A stretch of DNA of 64,000 bases from Chryseobacterium sp. 7 (GCF_003663845.1 NZ_RCCA01000001.1:2604001-2668000); one strand, 5' to 3'. Positions 1 to 8,030 are shown, counted from the first letter of the stretch. Notes: a model not told the origin generated them from the letters alone. Program-made: numbers and translations.

Positions 1-95
1 GCGTCAACAAAATGAGTCATCTGAAGTTATGGTAAATTCTATTTATCAATCAATGAATCAAGAATCAAGAATGAAAAACAAAAATCTTTACACTT

Positions 96-890
96 ATGAA
101 AAAATTATTATTACCCACTCTTTTATTAGCTTTCGTAACTACATATTCACAGGTAGGGATACAGACTAGTACTCCACAAAAAACACTACATGTGAATGGT
201 TCTTTGCAGGTAGTAAATGAAGTGAATGTAGGCGGAAACGCTACAACAGCTGGCTCAGCAGGTACAACAGGACAGGTTCTTACCTCTCAGGGCGCAGGTA
301 CAGCACCAGCTTGGCAGACATTGAATACAGTGAGCGGAAGTGTAAACAGTGCTGTTTACGTACAGGGAACTACTGAAGCAACAATTAATGCGGGAACTAC
401 GGCAGATGTACCAGGAGTTACCTATACGGTAATTGTTCCAGCCGGAAGAACACAAACTCTTTTATTTACTATTTTAGGATATGCATTAGATTTTAATGCA
501 ACAACTACTCAGGGAGTTTTTTCCCTTCTGCAAAATGGAACTAAAATTTCTTCTGCGTATGTCTCAAAAGCGGGTATATTTCCTAATAATTCCCAGGGGT
601 CGATAGGTTCTACATCTGTTACGGTTAATATTCCTGCACTTAATAATAATTATACTTTTAATACTGCCCCGTTTCCTGCTTATGCATTAGGAGGTTTAGT
701 CAATATGCCTGTTCCGGTAACATTTTTAAAATCTGTTACCCTTACTGCCGGAACATATATTTTTAAGGTTCAGTACTCTGCATGGGCCGGAACCGCCAAA
801 GTTAATGTGGTTCCTTCTACTTTTTCCGGGTATAATGGTGATACAGAGTCAATGCTTACCAAAATGCAGATTTTAGTATATAATAATTAA
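96..890 (+). CDS. Secreted surface protein with VGIQTSTP mature N-terminus
   Basis: A 264-residue exported protein. Residues 1-19 form a signal peptide (lysines, then a Leu/Thr-rich core ending TYSQ) and the mature protein begins VGIQTSTPQKTLHVNG. Openings of the type VGI-x-T-x-x-P are common on Bacteroidota surface proteins. Residues about 52-74 carry the GQVLTSQGAGTAPAW motif that often links this opening to a beta-rich C-terminal domain. No type IX sorting domain is visible. It is followed by a 14-bp hairpin and a small HTH gene, the same order as the 14133-15401 locus. The molecular function is unknown and adhesion or structure is only a guess. Confidence 0.8.
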   Translation: MKKLLLPTLLLAFVTTYSQVGIQTSTPQKTLHVNGSLQVVNEVNVGGNATTAGSAGTTGQVLTSQGAGTAPAWQTLNTVSGSVNSAVYVQGTTEATINAGTTADVPGVTYTVIVPAGRTQTLLFTILGYALDFNATTTQGVFSLLQNGTKISSAYVSKAGIFPNNSQGSIGSTSVTVNIPALNNNYTFNTAPFPAYALGGLVNMPVPVTFLKSVTLTAGTYIFKVQYSAWAGTAKVNVVPSTFSGYNGDTESMLTKMQILVYNN

Positions 891-923
891 TCCTATTTAT
901 CAATAAAACCCAACCTTACTATT

Positions 924-964
924 ATGAAAACATCTTTTTGTTGTATCATGAAAGATGTTTTCAT
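924..964 (+). terminator. Hairpin between surface-protein gene and HTH gene
   Basis: Perfect 14-bp inverted repeat: ATGAAAACATCTTT at 924-937 pairs with AAAGATGTTTTCAT at 951-964 around a 13-nt loop. There is no clean U-run, so it may act as an attenuator or an mRNA-end stabiliser rather than a classical terminator. Any start codon at 924 would lie inside the stem, which supports the later start at 981 for the next gene. Confidence 0.6.
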
Positions 965-980
965 TCAAATTCTGTTTATT

Positions 981-1403
981 ATGCATTTTAAAAATATTCA
1001 TATTGGTAAACTGATAGAAAAGCGGGTACAGGAAACCGGATTCAGTCCAGAAAGATTACTAAATTACCTGAAATGCAGTCATCAGGAACTATTGGAAATG
1101 TACAAAAGCGAATCTATGGATGCGGAGATTCTTCTTAAATGGAGTAAACTTCTTGCTTATGATTTTTTCAGGATTTACTCTCAACATCTTTTGCTGTATT
1201 CCCCTCCATCATCTCCCCAGTATTTTCAAAAATTAAAACAGGAAAATATAGAGCTTCCGGTATTTAGAAAAAATATCTATACCAAAGAAATAATTGATTT
1301 TATTCTGAATCTTTTAGAAATAAATGCAAAGACAAAAAAACAAATAATAGAAGAATACCGAATTCCCAAAACAACCTTATATAAATGGATCAAAAAATAC
1401 TAA
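981..1403 (+). CDS. Small transposase-like helix-turn-helix protein
   Basis: About 140 residues from the ATG at 981. That start is chosen because the paralogue at 13569-14012 begins at the same place (MHFKNIHIGKLIEKRV versus MNFKEIPIGPLIEKEV) and because the earlier ATG at 924 lies in a hairpin. Conserved blocks are LLKWSKLL-YDFFR-YSQHL, FRKNIYTKE, and a C-terminal HTH ending IPKTTLYKWIKKY, like the HTH of transposases and small regulators. No catalytic DDE domain follows, so it is probably a DNA-binding regulator. It lies directly downstream of a surface-protein gene, as the paralogue does. Its target is unknown. Confidence 0.7.
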   Translation: MHFKNIHIGKLIEKRVQETGFSPERLLNYLKCSHQELLEMYKSESMDAEILLKWSKLLAYDFFRIYSQHLLLYSPPSSPQYFQKLKQENIELPVFRKNIYTKEIIDFILNLLEINAKTKKQIIEEYRIPKTTLYKWIKKY

Positions 1404-1776
1404 TTGAGTTCCCTCGATATCATGGCCTGAAGAAATTGAGTTGTTCTATACATTTTAATATCCCTCTGTTGAATGTATGTTCTACTCTATTTCATAAGAT
1501 ACGATTCTATAACACAAATGAAAAAATATCACCGCAGAACTCCGGCTCTATGGATTGATATTAATGATTAGATTGCCAGATTAGTATTATTCTTTCCATT
1601 ATCTCCAACCTTTTTATGTGTGTATCCTTTAAAATTGTGTTTTTAGGTTGGAGTATTTTTAATACAAAAAGCCTCCTATAGAGGCTTTTTATCATTAGTA
1701 TTTTTAAAATCTGTGTTATTAATAATTCTAAATCAGAAAATCCCCATTACAAATCCCTAAAAAAGAACATTCAAAT
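1404..1776. other. Intergenic region with two inverted repeats
   Basis: 373 bp without a convincing gene. It contains a widely spaced inverted repeat (CTCCAACCT at 1603-1611 and AGGTTGGAG at 1645-1653, followed by TATTTTT) and a compact terminator at 1666-1690. A short untranslated RNA between them is possible but unsupported. Confidence 0.5.
1666..1690 (+). terminator. Intrinsic terminator
   Basis: Stem AAAAAGCCTC / GAGGCTTTTT around a 5-nt loop. The A- and T-runs make it functional in either direction. It separates the HTH gene from the acyltransferase gene. Confidence 0.8.
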
Positions 1777-2256
1777 ATGACATTTCTTTATAAAATTATA
1801 TTGAAAACATTGGCTGTCTGGGACACATTATACATGAAAGCCTATATTAATGTCTGTAAAGCCCGCGGGATGAAAATAGGTACTGGAGTTAAAATTTCTT
1901 CTCATGTTGATTTCGGATCTGATCCATTTTTAATAGAAATCGGAGATCATACGCAGATTGCAGAAGCGACCCGTTTTGTTAACCATAATGAAACTCTTAA
2001 AACATTAAACCGAATTGGCCTGGACAAAACAAGTATACCAGGAAAAATAAAAATAGGCAAAAACTGCTCTATTGGTGATAATTGTGTCATCCTGCAAAAT
2101 ATACAAATTGGTGATAATTGTATTTTGACAACTGGCTCGGTGTTGATTCATTCCATGCCATCTAATTCTGTATTTTCAGGTAACCCTGCAAAGCTTATTT
2201 GCTCTGTTTATGAATATATTGAAACAACATTAGAAAAACAAAGACTCCATAGGTAA
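1777..2256 (+). CDS. Left-handed beta-helix (hexapeptide) acyltransferase
   Basis: 159 residues. An N-terminal alpha-helical stretch of about 30 residues is followed by hexapeptide-repeat coils (IGTGVKIS, IEIGDHTQIA, IKIGKNCSIGDNCVI, IQIGDNCILTTGSVL) and the usual closing turn SGNPAKLI near residue 140. The His in FVNHNE, about residue 70, is the likely catalytic base. These features match the WbbJ/serine-acetyltransferase-type O-acetyltransferases that acetylate sugars using acetyl-CoA. The acceptor cannot be read from the sequence, and there are no polysaccharide genes next to it. It appears to be a single-gene transcript between two terminators. Confidence 0.8.
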   Translation: MTFLYKIILKTLAVWDTLYMKAYINVCKARGMKIGTGVKISSHVDFGSDPFLIEIGDHTQIAEATRFVNHNETLKTLNRIGLDKTSIPGKIKIGKNCSIGDNCVILQNIQIGDNCILTTGSVLIHSMPSNSVFSGNPAKLICSVYEYIETTLEKQRLHR

Positions 2257-2306
2257 CTATAATAAAGAAGCCTGTAAAAGCATATTCTTTCTTTATTAAA
2301 TAACCC

Positions 2307-2338
2307 AAAAGCAGAAAGTCCCCAAGGTTTCTGCTTTT
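2307..2338. terminator. Bidirectional terminator
   Basis: AAAAGCAGAAA at 2307-2317 pairs with TTTCTGCTTTT at 2328-2338. It serves the plus-strand acyltransferase and also sits exactly at the end of the decayed minus-strand regulator. Confidence 0.8.
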
Positions 2339-2973
2339 TATTTTATAATTGATAAAAAACCAGACTTACTGCTGATCACACTTGACAGATAATTGACATG
2401 AAGCACCTGCAGATCTGCATAATCCTGAACTCTGAACTGGATATTTCTCTTTCCGCTGATCAGCTCTCTAAAATGCTTTTCAAGATTCTGCTTGAAGATT
2501 TTTATGATCCGCGAACTTCGGTTTCCCTCATAAATAGGATTGTAATCCTGAAAGAAATATTCTTTAATTTTCAACAGCAATGCAATCACCAGAGCACCGA
2601 TAATTTTGTTTTTATAATGGGAATTTCCTTTGTATTCTTTATGAATCAGCATGTATAATTCTTCAATTTGATTAAACTGGTCAGTCGTTAAAATACTGGG
2701 TGAAACCACTTCGGAAAGAAGAAATGCGGTAATTGCCGGGGTTGGTAAAATAAGCAGTATCTGAAGTCACTTCAAATCTCTGATCATCTATTGTATAATG
2801 CCCGAATGCACCTTTAATAAACAAAAAACTGAAATAATTAGGACGAAAAGGCAAATCCCTAAAAGTTTTTCCAGATAATGAATGGTAAAACCAGATTCTT
2901 CTTCAAGATAATCGATTGGAAGTCCCAGTTGCTGATAAAGCTCGCGTAAGTTTCGCACTTTCAGGTTAGCCAT
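2338..2973 (-). pseudogene. Degraded AraC-family transcriptional regulator
   Basis: Three reading frames on the minus strand together spell an AraC-type regulator. Residues from 2973 read MANLKVRNLRELYQQLG...FTIHYLEKL. After a frame change near 2865 the text continues LPFRPNYFSFLF...YTIDD...AYFTNPGNYR, which is the cupin-like sensor half. Near 2726 a deletion plus shift leads into FLLSEVVSPSILTTDQFNQIEELY and on to FRVQDYADLQVLHVNYLSSVI, the start of the HTH region. The sequence then stops at FLSIIK, without the second HTH helix pair. One frameshift, one internal deletion and a lost C-terminus indicate a dead gene. Family membership is from pattern recognition. Confidence 0.75.
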
Positions 2974-3114
2974 AGCAGTTTATTTTCGGGTAAATTTAGA
3001 AATTTAATTGAAGTTGAGCAGATCTGAACCATAATAATTAATTTTTAACATTTCCTTTCTCTCAGGGTATTCAAAGGCTATTAACTATTTTTATCTGAAA
3101 AATATCAAATAAAC

Positions 3115-3146
3115 TTTGTTTTTATGACCAATCGGTCATATATTTG
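3115..3146 (+). promoter_or_regulatory. Bacteroidota-type promoter of the tetR-like gene
   Basis: TTTG at 3115-3118, a 20-bp spacer and TATATTTG at 3139-3146 match the -33/-7 consensus of the Bacteroidota primary sigma factor. A TetR-type palindrome fills the spacer, so repressor binding should block polymerase. Confidence 0.75.
3124..3139. promoter_or_regulatory. TetR-family operator, copy 1
   Basis: Palindrome ATGACCAATCGGTCAT. It differs from the copy at 3772-3787 only in the central positions and lies between the -33 and -7 elements of the regulator gene, implying autorepression. Confidence 0.8.
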
Positions 3147-3166
3147 TATCCTCATTTAGCAAGATC

Positions 3167-3754
3167 ATGGCAAAAGGGGAAGAAACCAGACAGTTTATTA
3201 TAGAAAAAGCAGCACCTATTTTTAATACAAAAGGGATTGCCGCTACTTCTATGAGCGACATTATGGAAGCAACCAAATTGTCTAAAGGCAGCATGTATGT
3301 TCATTTTGAAAATAAAGAAGTTTTGGCTTGCGCCGCTGTGGAACATAATATGAAAATGCTGACTGAAAGACTTCAAAGAACCTTAAGTCGATATAAAACA
3401 TCTAAGGAGCAATTATTTGCATATATAGATTTTTTTAGTGATCCTAATCATCCTCCGGTTGCAGGCGGATGTCCTTTGCTGAATTTCGGAACGGAAGCTG
3501 ATGACACCAATCCTATTGTAAAGGAGAAAGTAAACCGTGCCATTCAACAAGGTCAGGAATTGCTTTCCGGTATTATTAAAAAGGGAATTTCCAATAAAGA
3601 ATTCAGAGCAGCCTGGAATCCGGCAGACTTTGCTACGGTTTTATTTGCTATGCTTGAAGGAGGGCACTTGATGTCAAGAATGTCTGGCAAAAATGATAAA
3701 ATGGATGTTATTGGGAACAGTCTAAAAAAAATAATAGAGGAAAATAGCTTATAA
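3167..3754 (+). CDS. TetR/AcrR-family transcriptional repressor
   Basis: 195 residues. Residues about 8-55 form the TetR HTH domain (FIIEKAAPIFNTKGIAATSM, SDIMEATKLSKGSMYVHFENKE). The C-terminal half (about 80-190) is the helical ligand-binding domain and includes GGCPLLNFGTEADD, typical of the YcdC/TetR_C_11-like group near oxidoreductases. The promoter contains an ATGACC/GGTCAT palindrome and a second copy precedes the downstream dehydrogenase gene, so it most likely represses itself and that gene until an inducer binds. The inducer is unknown, although quinone- or aldehyde-type electrophiles are common for this subgroup. Confidence 0.88.
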   Translation: MAKGEETRQFIIEKAAPIFNTKGIAATSMSDIMEATKLSKGSMYVHFENKEVLACAAVEHNMKMLTERLQRTLSRYKTSKEQLFAYIDFFSDPNHPPVAGGCPLLNFGTEADDTNPIVKEKVNRAIQQGQELLSGIIKKGISNKEFRAAWNPADFATVLFAMLEGGHLMSRMSGKNDKMDVIGNSLKKIIEENSL

Positions 3755-3771
3755 TTTTTTTTATCTAAAAT

Positions 3772-3787
3772 ATGACCGAACGGTCAT
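3772..3787. promoter_or_regulatory. TetR-family operator, copy 2
   Basis: Palindrome ATGACCGAACGGTCAT, 60 bp before the dehydrogenase start. It matches the operator in front of the regulator gene at 14 of 16 positions. It suggests that the dehydrogenase has its own repressed promoter. Confidence 0.8.
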
Positions 3788-3846
3788 TTAAATGTAAACA
3801 AACTTTATAAAAAGTATTATATAACAATTAATTAAAAAACAAAACA

Positions 3847-4653
3847 ATGTCAAAAACAGTTTTAATTACAGGTGCATCAAAAGGTTTCGGAAAAGCATGG
3901 GCAGAAGCTTTTTTAGCGAAAGGATATAAAGTGGCAGCAACTGCCAGAAATATAGAAACACTTCAGGATTTAAAAGAAAAATATGGAGATTCTGTATTGG
4001 CTTTAACTTTAGATGTTGACAAAAGAGAGGAATCTTTAGCGGTCGTACAAAAGGTACATCAGCATTTCGGCAGCATTGATATTCTGATCAACAACGCAGG
4101 ATATGCTTTAACGGGTGCTATTGAAGAAACAAACGAGCAGGAAGCGAGAGCTCAATTTGAAACGAATTTCTTTGGAACATTATGGCTTACACAGGCAGTA
4201 CTTCCTATCATGAGAGACCAGAAAAGCGGTCATATTATTCAAGTTTCTTCTATCTTAGGATTGGCAACCTTACCTATTATGGGACTTTATAATGCTTCTA
4301 AGTTTGCCTTGGAAGGTTTAAGCGAAACGTTGGCTACGGAAGTGAAAGGATTTGGTATTCATGTTACTTTAGTGGAACCTAATGGTTATGCTTCCAATAT
4401 CTGGCATACAGGAATCAATACGCAAAGCAATCCGGTTTATGACGGTGTTAAAAAGGCTTTTTCAGAAGCAGAAACTTCTTTTGGAGAGGTAGAAGCTACA
4501 GCACCGGCATTGATTAAACTGGCGGAAACTGAAAACCCTCCACTGCGTTTATTACTTGGGAAAGTAGCGCTTCCGTTTGTAAAACAGAATTATGAACAAC
4601 GCCTGAAAGTCTGGGAAGAATGGAATGATGTATCCGTAGAAGCCCACGGATAA
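3847..4653 (+). CDS. Short-chain dehydrogenase/reductase (SDR)
   Basis: 268 residues, a classical SDR of normal length. It has the Rossmann motif TGASKGFG at about 7-14, NNAGYAL at about 83-89, the Ser of VSSILG near residue 137, and catalytic YNASK near 150. It should be an NAD(P)-dependent alcohol/carbonyl oxidoreductase in the cytoplasm. The substrate cannot be predicted. It follows the TetR-like gene by 92 bp that contain the second operator, so it is the probable target of that repressor. A terminator follows at 4688. Confidence 0.88.
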   Translation: MSKTVLITGASKGFGKAWAEAFLAKGYKVAATARNIETLQDLKEKYGDSVLALTLDVDKREESLAVVQKVHQHFGSIDILINNAGYALTGAIEETNEQEARAQFETNFFGTLWLTQAVLPIMRDQKSGHIIQVSSILGLATLPIMGLYNASKFALEGLSETLATEVKGFGIHVTLVEPNGYASNIWHTGINTQSNPVYDGVKKAFSEAETSFGEVEATAPALIKLAETENPPLRLLLGKVALPFVKQNYEQRLKVWEEWNDVSVEAHG

Positions 4654-4687
4654 AATTTAAACCCATCTTATGCCTTTTTGACTGAAG

Positions 4688-4720
4688 ATCTTCCTTGCCT
4701 TTGTGGTGAGGAAGATTTTT
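4688..4720 (+). terminator. Terminator of the SDR gene
   Basis: ATCTTCCT at 4688-4695 pairs with AGGAAGAT at 4709-4716, followed by a T-run. Confidence 0.75.
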
Positions 4721-4853
4721 TATGGCTTAAATAGAATTAAAAATTCAATCCAAAATAGTATTTCCCGCATAACAAAAGGAGAAATTTTGTATAAAAATTG
4801 AAAAAAGTCACAAAAATATAATTCAAAATAACGAGATTTTGAATCTTTTTCAA

Positions 4854-4938
4854 TACATTTGCGGCTTGATTATCTCATTAATTTGAGTTTCATGGTTATT
4901 AGTTTTTATCCCCAGGACAACTGGGGATTTTTTTATTT
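4854..4938 (+). ncRNA. Candidate small non-coding RNA
   Basis: TACATTTG at 4854-4861 fits the Bacteroidota -7 element. About 45 nt later a very stable hairpin (ATCCCCAG 4908-4915, loop GACAA, CTGGGGAT 4921-4928) is followed by seven Ts, a textbook intrinsic terminator. No open reading frame of useful length lies between them and no upstream gene needs this terminator, because the SDR gene already has one at 4688. The predicted transcript is about 65 nt. No good -33 element is visible at the expected spacing, which keeps confidence moderate. Confidence 0.4.
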
Positions 4939-5073
4939 AATCCCACTCCATTTACTAACGTTATAGAAATCAATTCTGTACATTCAAAAGATTCAAATAC
5001 AATCTGATTATTTTCCAATAAATCTCCTTGTTTTTACTTTTTATTTGAAAACCTGCTCCTTCAATAGGTCACA

Positions 5074-5109
5074 ATAAAAAGTCCATTCCCGGAGAACCCG
5101 GAAATGGAC
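5074..5109 (-). terminator. Terminator of the ferritin-like operon
   Basis: GTCCATTCCCGG at 5081-5092 pairs with CCGGAAATGGAC at 5098-5109, with one mismatched position in the arms. Read on the minus strand it is followed by TTTTTATTG. Confidence 0.85.
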
Positions 5110-5138
5110 GCACCACTTGATCATCATCCAAATCACAA

Positions 5139-5954
5139 CTAAACTATGAAGAGTGAAGCAATAGCCTGAGCATCGCTGCCACTTAAAATTTCGTCATACG
5201 CAGCAGAACCTGCTGCTGCACCAAATAGAGTTCCTGTATTATAACCTGCCTGATTCACGTTGTCTTCTCCGGCATAGACAGGATTGGTTGCTGAAGGCAT
5301 ATTTCCCCCGTCTGCAAGCTCAATCCATCCTTTATTGGCTCTCATTCTTCTTACCTGTGAGGCATGTCTGGCTTCCACAGAGTGAATCTGTAATGCCGCC
5401 TGAAGCACTACTTTGTTAGACATCACATTTCCTGCCTGTCCTTTATATGCTCTTACACCCGTGTCTTCAAAGGCTTGAGCAAGAACAAGAAATTGGTTGT
5501 AATCTGTAAAAGGCATAAAGCTACCGTTAGCCGTAAAGTCAAATGTAGGTTTATTTCCCGGCGTAGTTCCTAAAGAAGTGAGGGTACTTTTTAGAAAGCC
5601 GACATGGGCTGATTCATGTTTTGAGATCTGCATGAAAACGGTTCTATCTCCGTTGGGAATTAATCCAGGGGTGGATAATCCAATGCTATAATATTCATTT
5701 TCAAGATACTCTAATACTAGTGCCAGCTGTAAAGCATCTGTAAGTGTGCTTTTTAAAGCCGTTCCTGTTAGTTTCATTTCTGTAGTTTCGGCTTTGGCAG
5801 AAGTAGTCATCAATGCTCCCAATCCAAGTGGTACAGCTGCTGTAGCTGCTTTTTTTCCGAATAATGATATATTCGTAATGGTTTCCAGTCTTGAAGCTTC
5901 CGTGGTGAAAAACTTATCATGAGAAAGCTTATCCAGTAATCTAAGAATATTCAT
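5139..5954 (-). CDS. Ferritin-like domain protein (second of a pair)
   Basis: 271 residues. Residues about 34-55 are hydrophobic and end in an Ala-x-Ala site (SAKAE), which suggests export. The rest is a four-helix ferritin-like (PF13668-type) domain with the metal-ligand blocks LEYLENEYY, KHESAHVGF, FEDTGVRAYKG and VEARHASQVRR. These blocks recur in the upstream gene, so the two are paralogues. It is the last gene of a minus-strand cluster with msrB and a fasciclin protein. The function is unproven: periplasmic metal binding or oxidative-stress protection is a reasonable inference. Confidence 0.8.
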   Translation of the reverse strand: MNILRLLDKLSHDKFFTTEASRLETITNISLFGKKAATAAVPLGLGALMTTSAKAETTEMKLTGTALKSTLTDALQLALVLEYLENEYYSIGLSTPGLIPNGDRTVFMQISKHESAHVGFLKSTLTSLGTTPGNKPTFDFTANGSFMPFTDYNQFLVLAQAFEDTGVRAYKGQAGNVMSNKVVLQAALQIHSVEARHASQVRRMRANKGWIELADGGNMPSATNPVYAGEDNVNQAGYNTGTLFGAAAGSAAYDEILSGSDAQAIASLFIV

Positions 5955-5978
5955 AATGTTAATTTTTAAGGTGAATGA

Positions 5979-6689
5979 TTAGTTAATACCTCTTTCTTTC
6001 CAGGTAAAAGGTGTTTTAATGAATGCTCCGGCTGCCATTACAATATCTTTGGGCTCTTTGGCAAGATCAAGTCCGTTGGCATCTATTACATCGTCTCCTG
6101 AAAAATCAGCAGATCCGGGATTGATTAAATTTCTGATGGCAGAAGCGTGTCTGGCCTCCACAGAAACTATTTTACCGGCAATTACAAGATAAGCGGGATT
6201 CGTGATATACTTTCCTGCCCCGTTATAAGCTGCCACACCTGTATCTTCCAATGCTTTTGCGGTAGCTAAAACTGAATTACGATCGTTAAAATTAACATTA
6301 GGGTATTGGAATTCAAGCTTAGGGAGTACATGGTCTGTAGCTCCACTGATGGCGGCTTTAAAGAAATCCCGGTGAATGACTTCATGATGGTAGAGGTCTG
6401 TAAAAACCTCTTTCTCGATACTGGAAATTCCCATGTAAAAATTGTTGACCACTTTGGTATAAAAATCTGCTTCCAGCTGTTCCAGTGCATAAGCATAATT
6501 TAATACACCTACATCACCTCTACCAAGGTCATACTTGGACTCTTCTATGATCTGAAAATCATCATCATCATTACACCCAATGATGGTAAGGCCTGCGATG
6601 GCTAATCCTACTCCACCTAATTTTAAAAAGTTTCTTCTGCTTGTATCAAGGGTAGCTCCCTGATTAGAAACCTGAATTGTCTTTTTCAT
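5979..6689 (-). CDS. Ferritin-like domain protein with Tat signal and lipobox
   Basis: About 236 residues from the ATG at 6689. An upstream in-frame start at 6734 adds 15 residues that do not look like a signal. The N-terminus has SRRNFLKLGG, a twin-arginine motif, then a hydrophobic stretch ending in the lipobox-like LTIIGC followed by acidic residues, so a Tat-exported lipoprotein is likely. The ferritin-like domain carries LEQLEADFY, HHEVIHRDFF, LEDTGVAAYNG and VEARHASAIR. The gene starts 24 bp before its paralogue at 5954. Tat export suggests that it folds, perhaps with metal, in the cytoplasm first. Confidence 0.82.
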   Translation of the reverse strand: MKKTIQVSNQGATLDTSRRNFLKLGGVGLAIAGLTIIGCNDDDDFQIIEESKYDLGRGDVGVLNYAYALEQLEADFYTKVVNNFYMGISSIEKEVFTDLYHHEVIHRDFFKAAISGATDHVLPKLEFQYPNVNFNDRNSVLATAKALEDTGVAAYNGAGKYITNPAYLVIAGKIVSVEARHASAIRNLINPGSADFSGDDVIDANGLDLAKEPKDIVMAAGAFIKTPFTWKERGIN

Positions 6690-6765
6690 ATTATTATTTT
6701 TTTTAGTGTTCGGATAAAGGAAGAAAAACAGCATATTAAAATATGCTGTCTGAAATCTTCAATTG

Positions 6766-7335
6766 TTATGGCATTAAAACGGTATCGATTACATGAATCA
6801 CCCCGTTAGATTGGTTAACATCTGCAATAGTCACTTTTGCACTATTTCCTTTTGCATCCTTTATGTAAAGGTCTTTTCCTTTGGTCCAGAAAGTAAGATC
6901 TTCTCCCTGTACTGTTTTCATCATACTTTTTCCGTTTCCGGCTTTTACAGCAGCCCATATTTCTTTAGCACTGTATCTTCCTGGCAGCACATGATAGGTT
7001 AATATGCTGGTAAGCGTTGCTTTGTTTTCAGGTTTTACAAGATTTTCTACGGTTCCTTTCGGAAGTTTTGCAAAAGCAGCATCTGTAGGTGCTAATACGG
7101 TAAAGGGTCCTGCACTTTGTAAAGTTTCTACCAAACCGGCTGCTTTTACTGCGGCAACCAGGGTTTTATGGTCTTTTGAATTGACCGCATTTTCAATAAT
7201 GTTTTTGGATGGATACATAGGCGCTCCTCCTACCATTACTGTTTTTTCTTTCATCGTTTGTGCGGTTACCTTTCCGCTGAAAGCAAATGATAAAGCTACC
7301 ATTGCTAAAACTGTGATTTTTGAATGTGTGTTCAT
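6766..7335 (-). CDS. Secreted fasciclin-domain protein
   Basis: 189 residues. A signal peptide ends GKVTAQ (about residue 26). One fasciclin (FAS1) domain follows, with H1 motif FTVLAPTDAAFAKLP, then LTSILTYHVLPGRY and the closing block NGVIHVIDTVLMP. FAS1 domains mediate envelope or matrix contacts. In mycobacteria the FAS1 proteins MPT70/MPT83 are controlled by SigK and its anti-sigma factor RskA. A SigK/RskA-like pair lies divergently about 0.7 kb upstream here, which makes this gene a probable target of that system (inference). Confidence 0.88.
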   Translation of the reverse strand: MNTHSKITVLAMVALSFAFSGKVTAQTMKEKTVMVGGAPMYPSKNIIENAVNSKDHKTLVAAVKAAGLVETLQSAGPFTVLAPTDAAFAKLPKGTVENLVKPENKATLTSILTYHVLPGRYSAKEIWAAVKAGNGKSMMKTVQGEDLTFWTKGKDLYIKDAKGNSAKVTIADVNQSNGVIHVIDTVLMP

Positions 7336-7444
7336 TTCGTTGATTTTTTAATTAATTATATTTAATTGTGCTTTTAATGTCATTTACGAGGTTGGTTTTA
7401 TTTTAGATTGAAAAAAAATGAAATAAATTATAAAGCACTGATTT

Positions 7445-7969
7445 TCAGTGTATTATTTTTTTACTTGGTACAAATTCAAGGCATATAGAATTCATGCAAA
7501 ATCTTTTCCCGGTTGGTTTCGGACCATCATCGAAGACATGCCCCAGGTGAGAATCGCATCTTCCACAAAGGACTTCTGTACGTTCCATTTGATAAGAGGT
7601 ATCTTTTCTGTATTTAACACTGTTTTTGCGGATAGGCTTATAAAAAGAGGGCCAGCCGCAGGTAGTTGCGAATTTGGAGGTAGAAATGAAAAGAGGATTT
7701 CCACAGACAGCACAGTAATAGGTTCCTTTTTCATCAAATTCATAATATTTGCCGGTAAAAGCAGTTTCTGTAGCTCCTTCTCTGGCCACCTGATAAAGTT
7801 CCGGCTTTAAAATCTTTTTCCATTCACTGTTGCTTACTTTCAGTGTATTTTCTAAGGTGCGTGAGTAATAAGGATTTTTAGTTTTAAAAAGCGTGCTTTG
7901 TGCTTTACAGGTGCCAAAAGATAAGGCAGCACAAAAAACAAGTATGGTTTTTGAAACAAGTGTTTTCAT
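7445..7969 (-). CDS. msrB: Peptide-methionine (R)-S-oxide reductase
   Basis: 174 residues with a signal sequence, so it acts outside the cytoplasm. A lipid anchor at Cys21 (FGTCKAQ) is possible but the lipobox is weak. The MsrB fold is complete: zinc pairs Cys86/Cys89 (CAVC) and Cys135/Cys138 (CGRC), the CGWPSF block, HLGHVFDDGP, and catalytic Cys158 in RFCMNS. It reduces methionine-R-sulfoxide in oxidised envelope proteins. It is the first gene of the minus-strand cluster and is divergent from the sigma/anti-sigma pair, in line with a role in oxidative stress. Confidence 0.92.
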   Translation of the reverse strand: MKTLVSKTILVFCAALSFGTCKAQSTLFKTKNPYYSRTLENTLKVSNSEWKKILKPELYQVAREGATETAFTGKYYEFDEKGTYYCAVCGNPLFISTSKFATTCGWPSFYKPIRKNSVKYRKDTSYQMERTEVLCGRCDSHLGHVFDDGPKPTGKRFCMNSICLEFVPSKKIIH

Positions 7970-8030
7970 ATTGACAATTTTTTAATTATTCTTCATCATT
8001 ATGTACGAAATAAAAGTTGTTAGGGTTTTT

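Larger units (their letters stand above)
4654..5138. other. Intergenic region with terminators and an ncRNA candidate
   Basis: 485 bp without a protein-coding gene. From left to right it holds the terminator of the SDR gene, a candidate short RNA with its own TAnnTTTG element and a strong terminator, and the terminator of the minus-strand ferritin-like operon. Confidence 0.6.

Noticed and set aside
924..980. ATG at 924 as the start of the HTH gene
   Set aside because: It lies in the stem of a 14-bp hairpin and gives an N-terminal extension absent from the paralogue.
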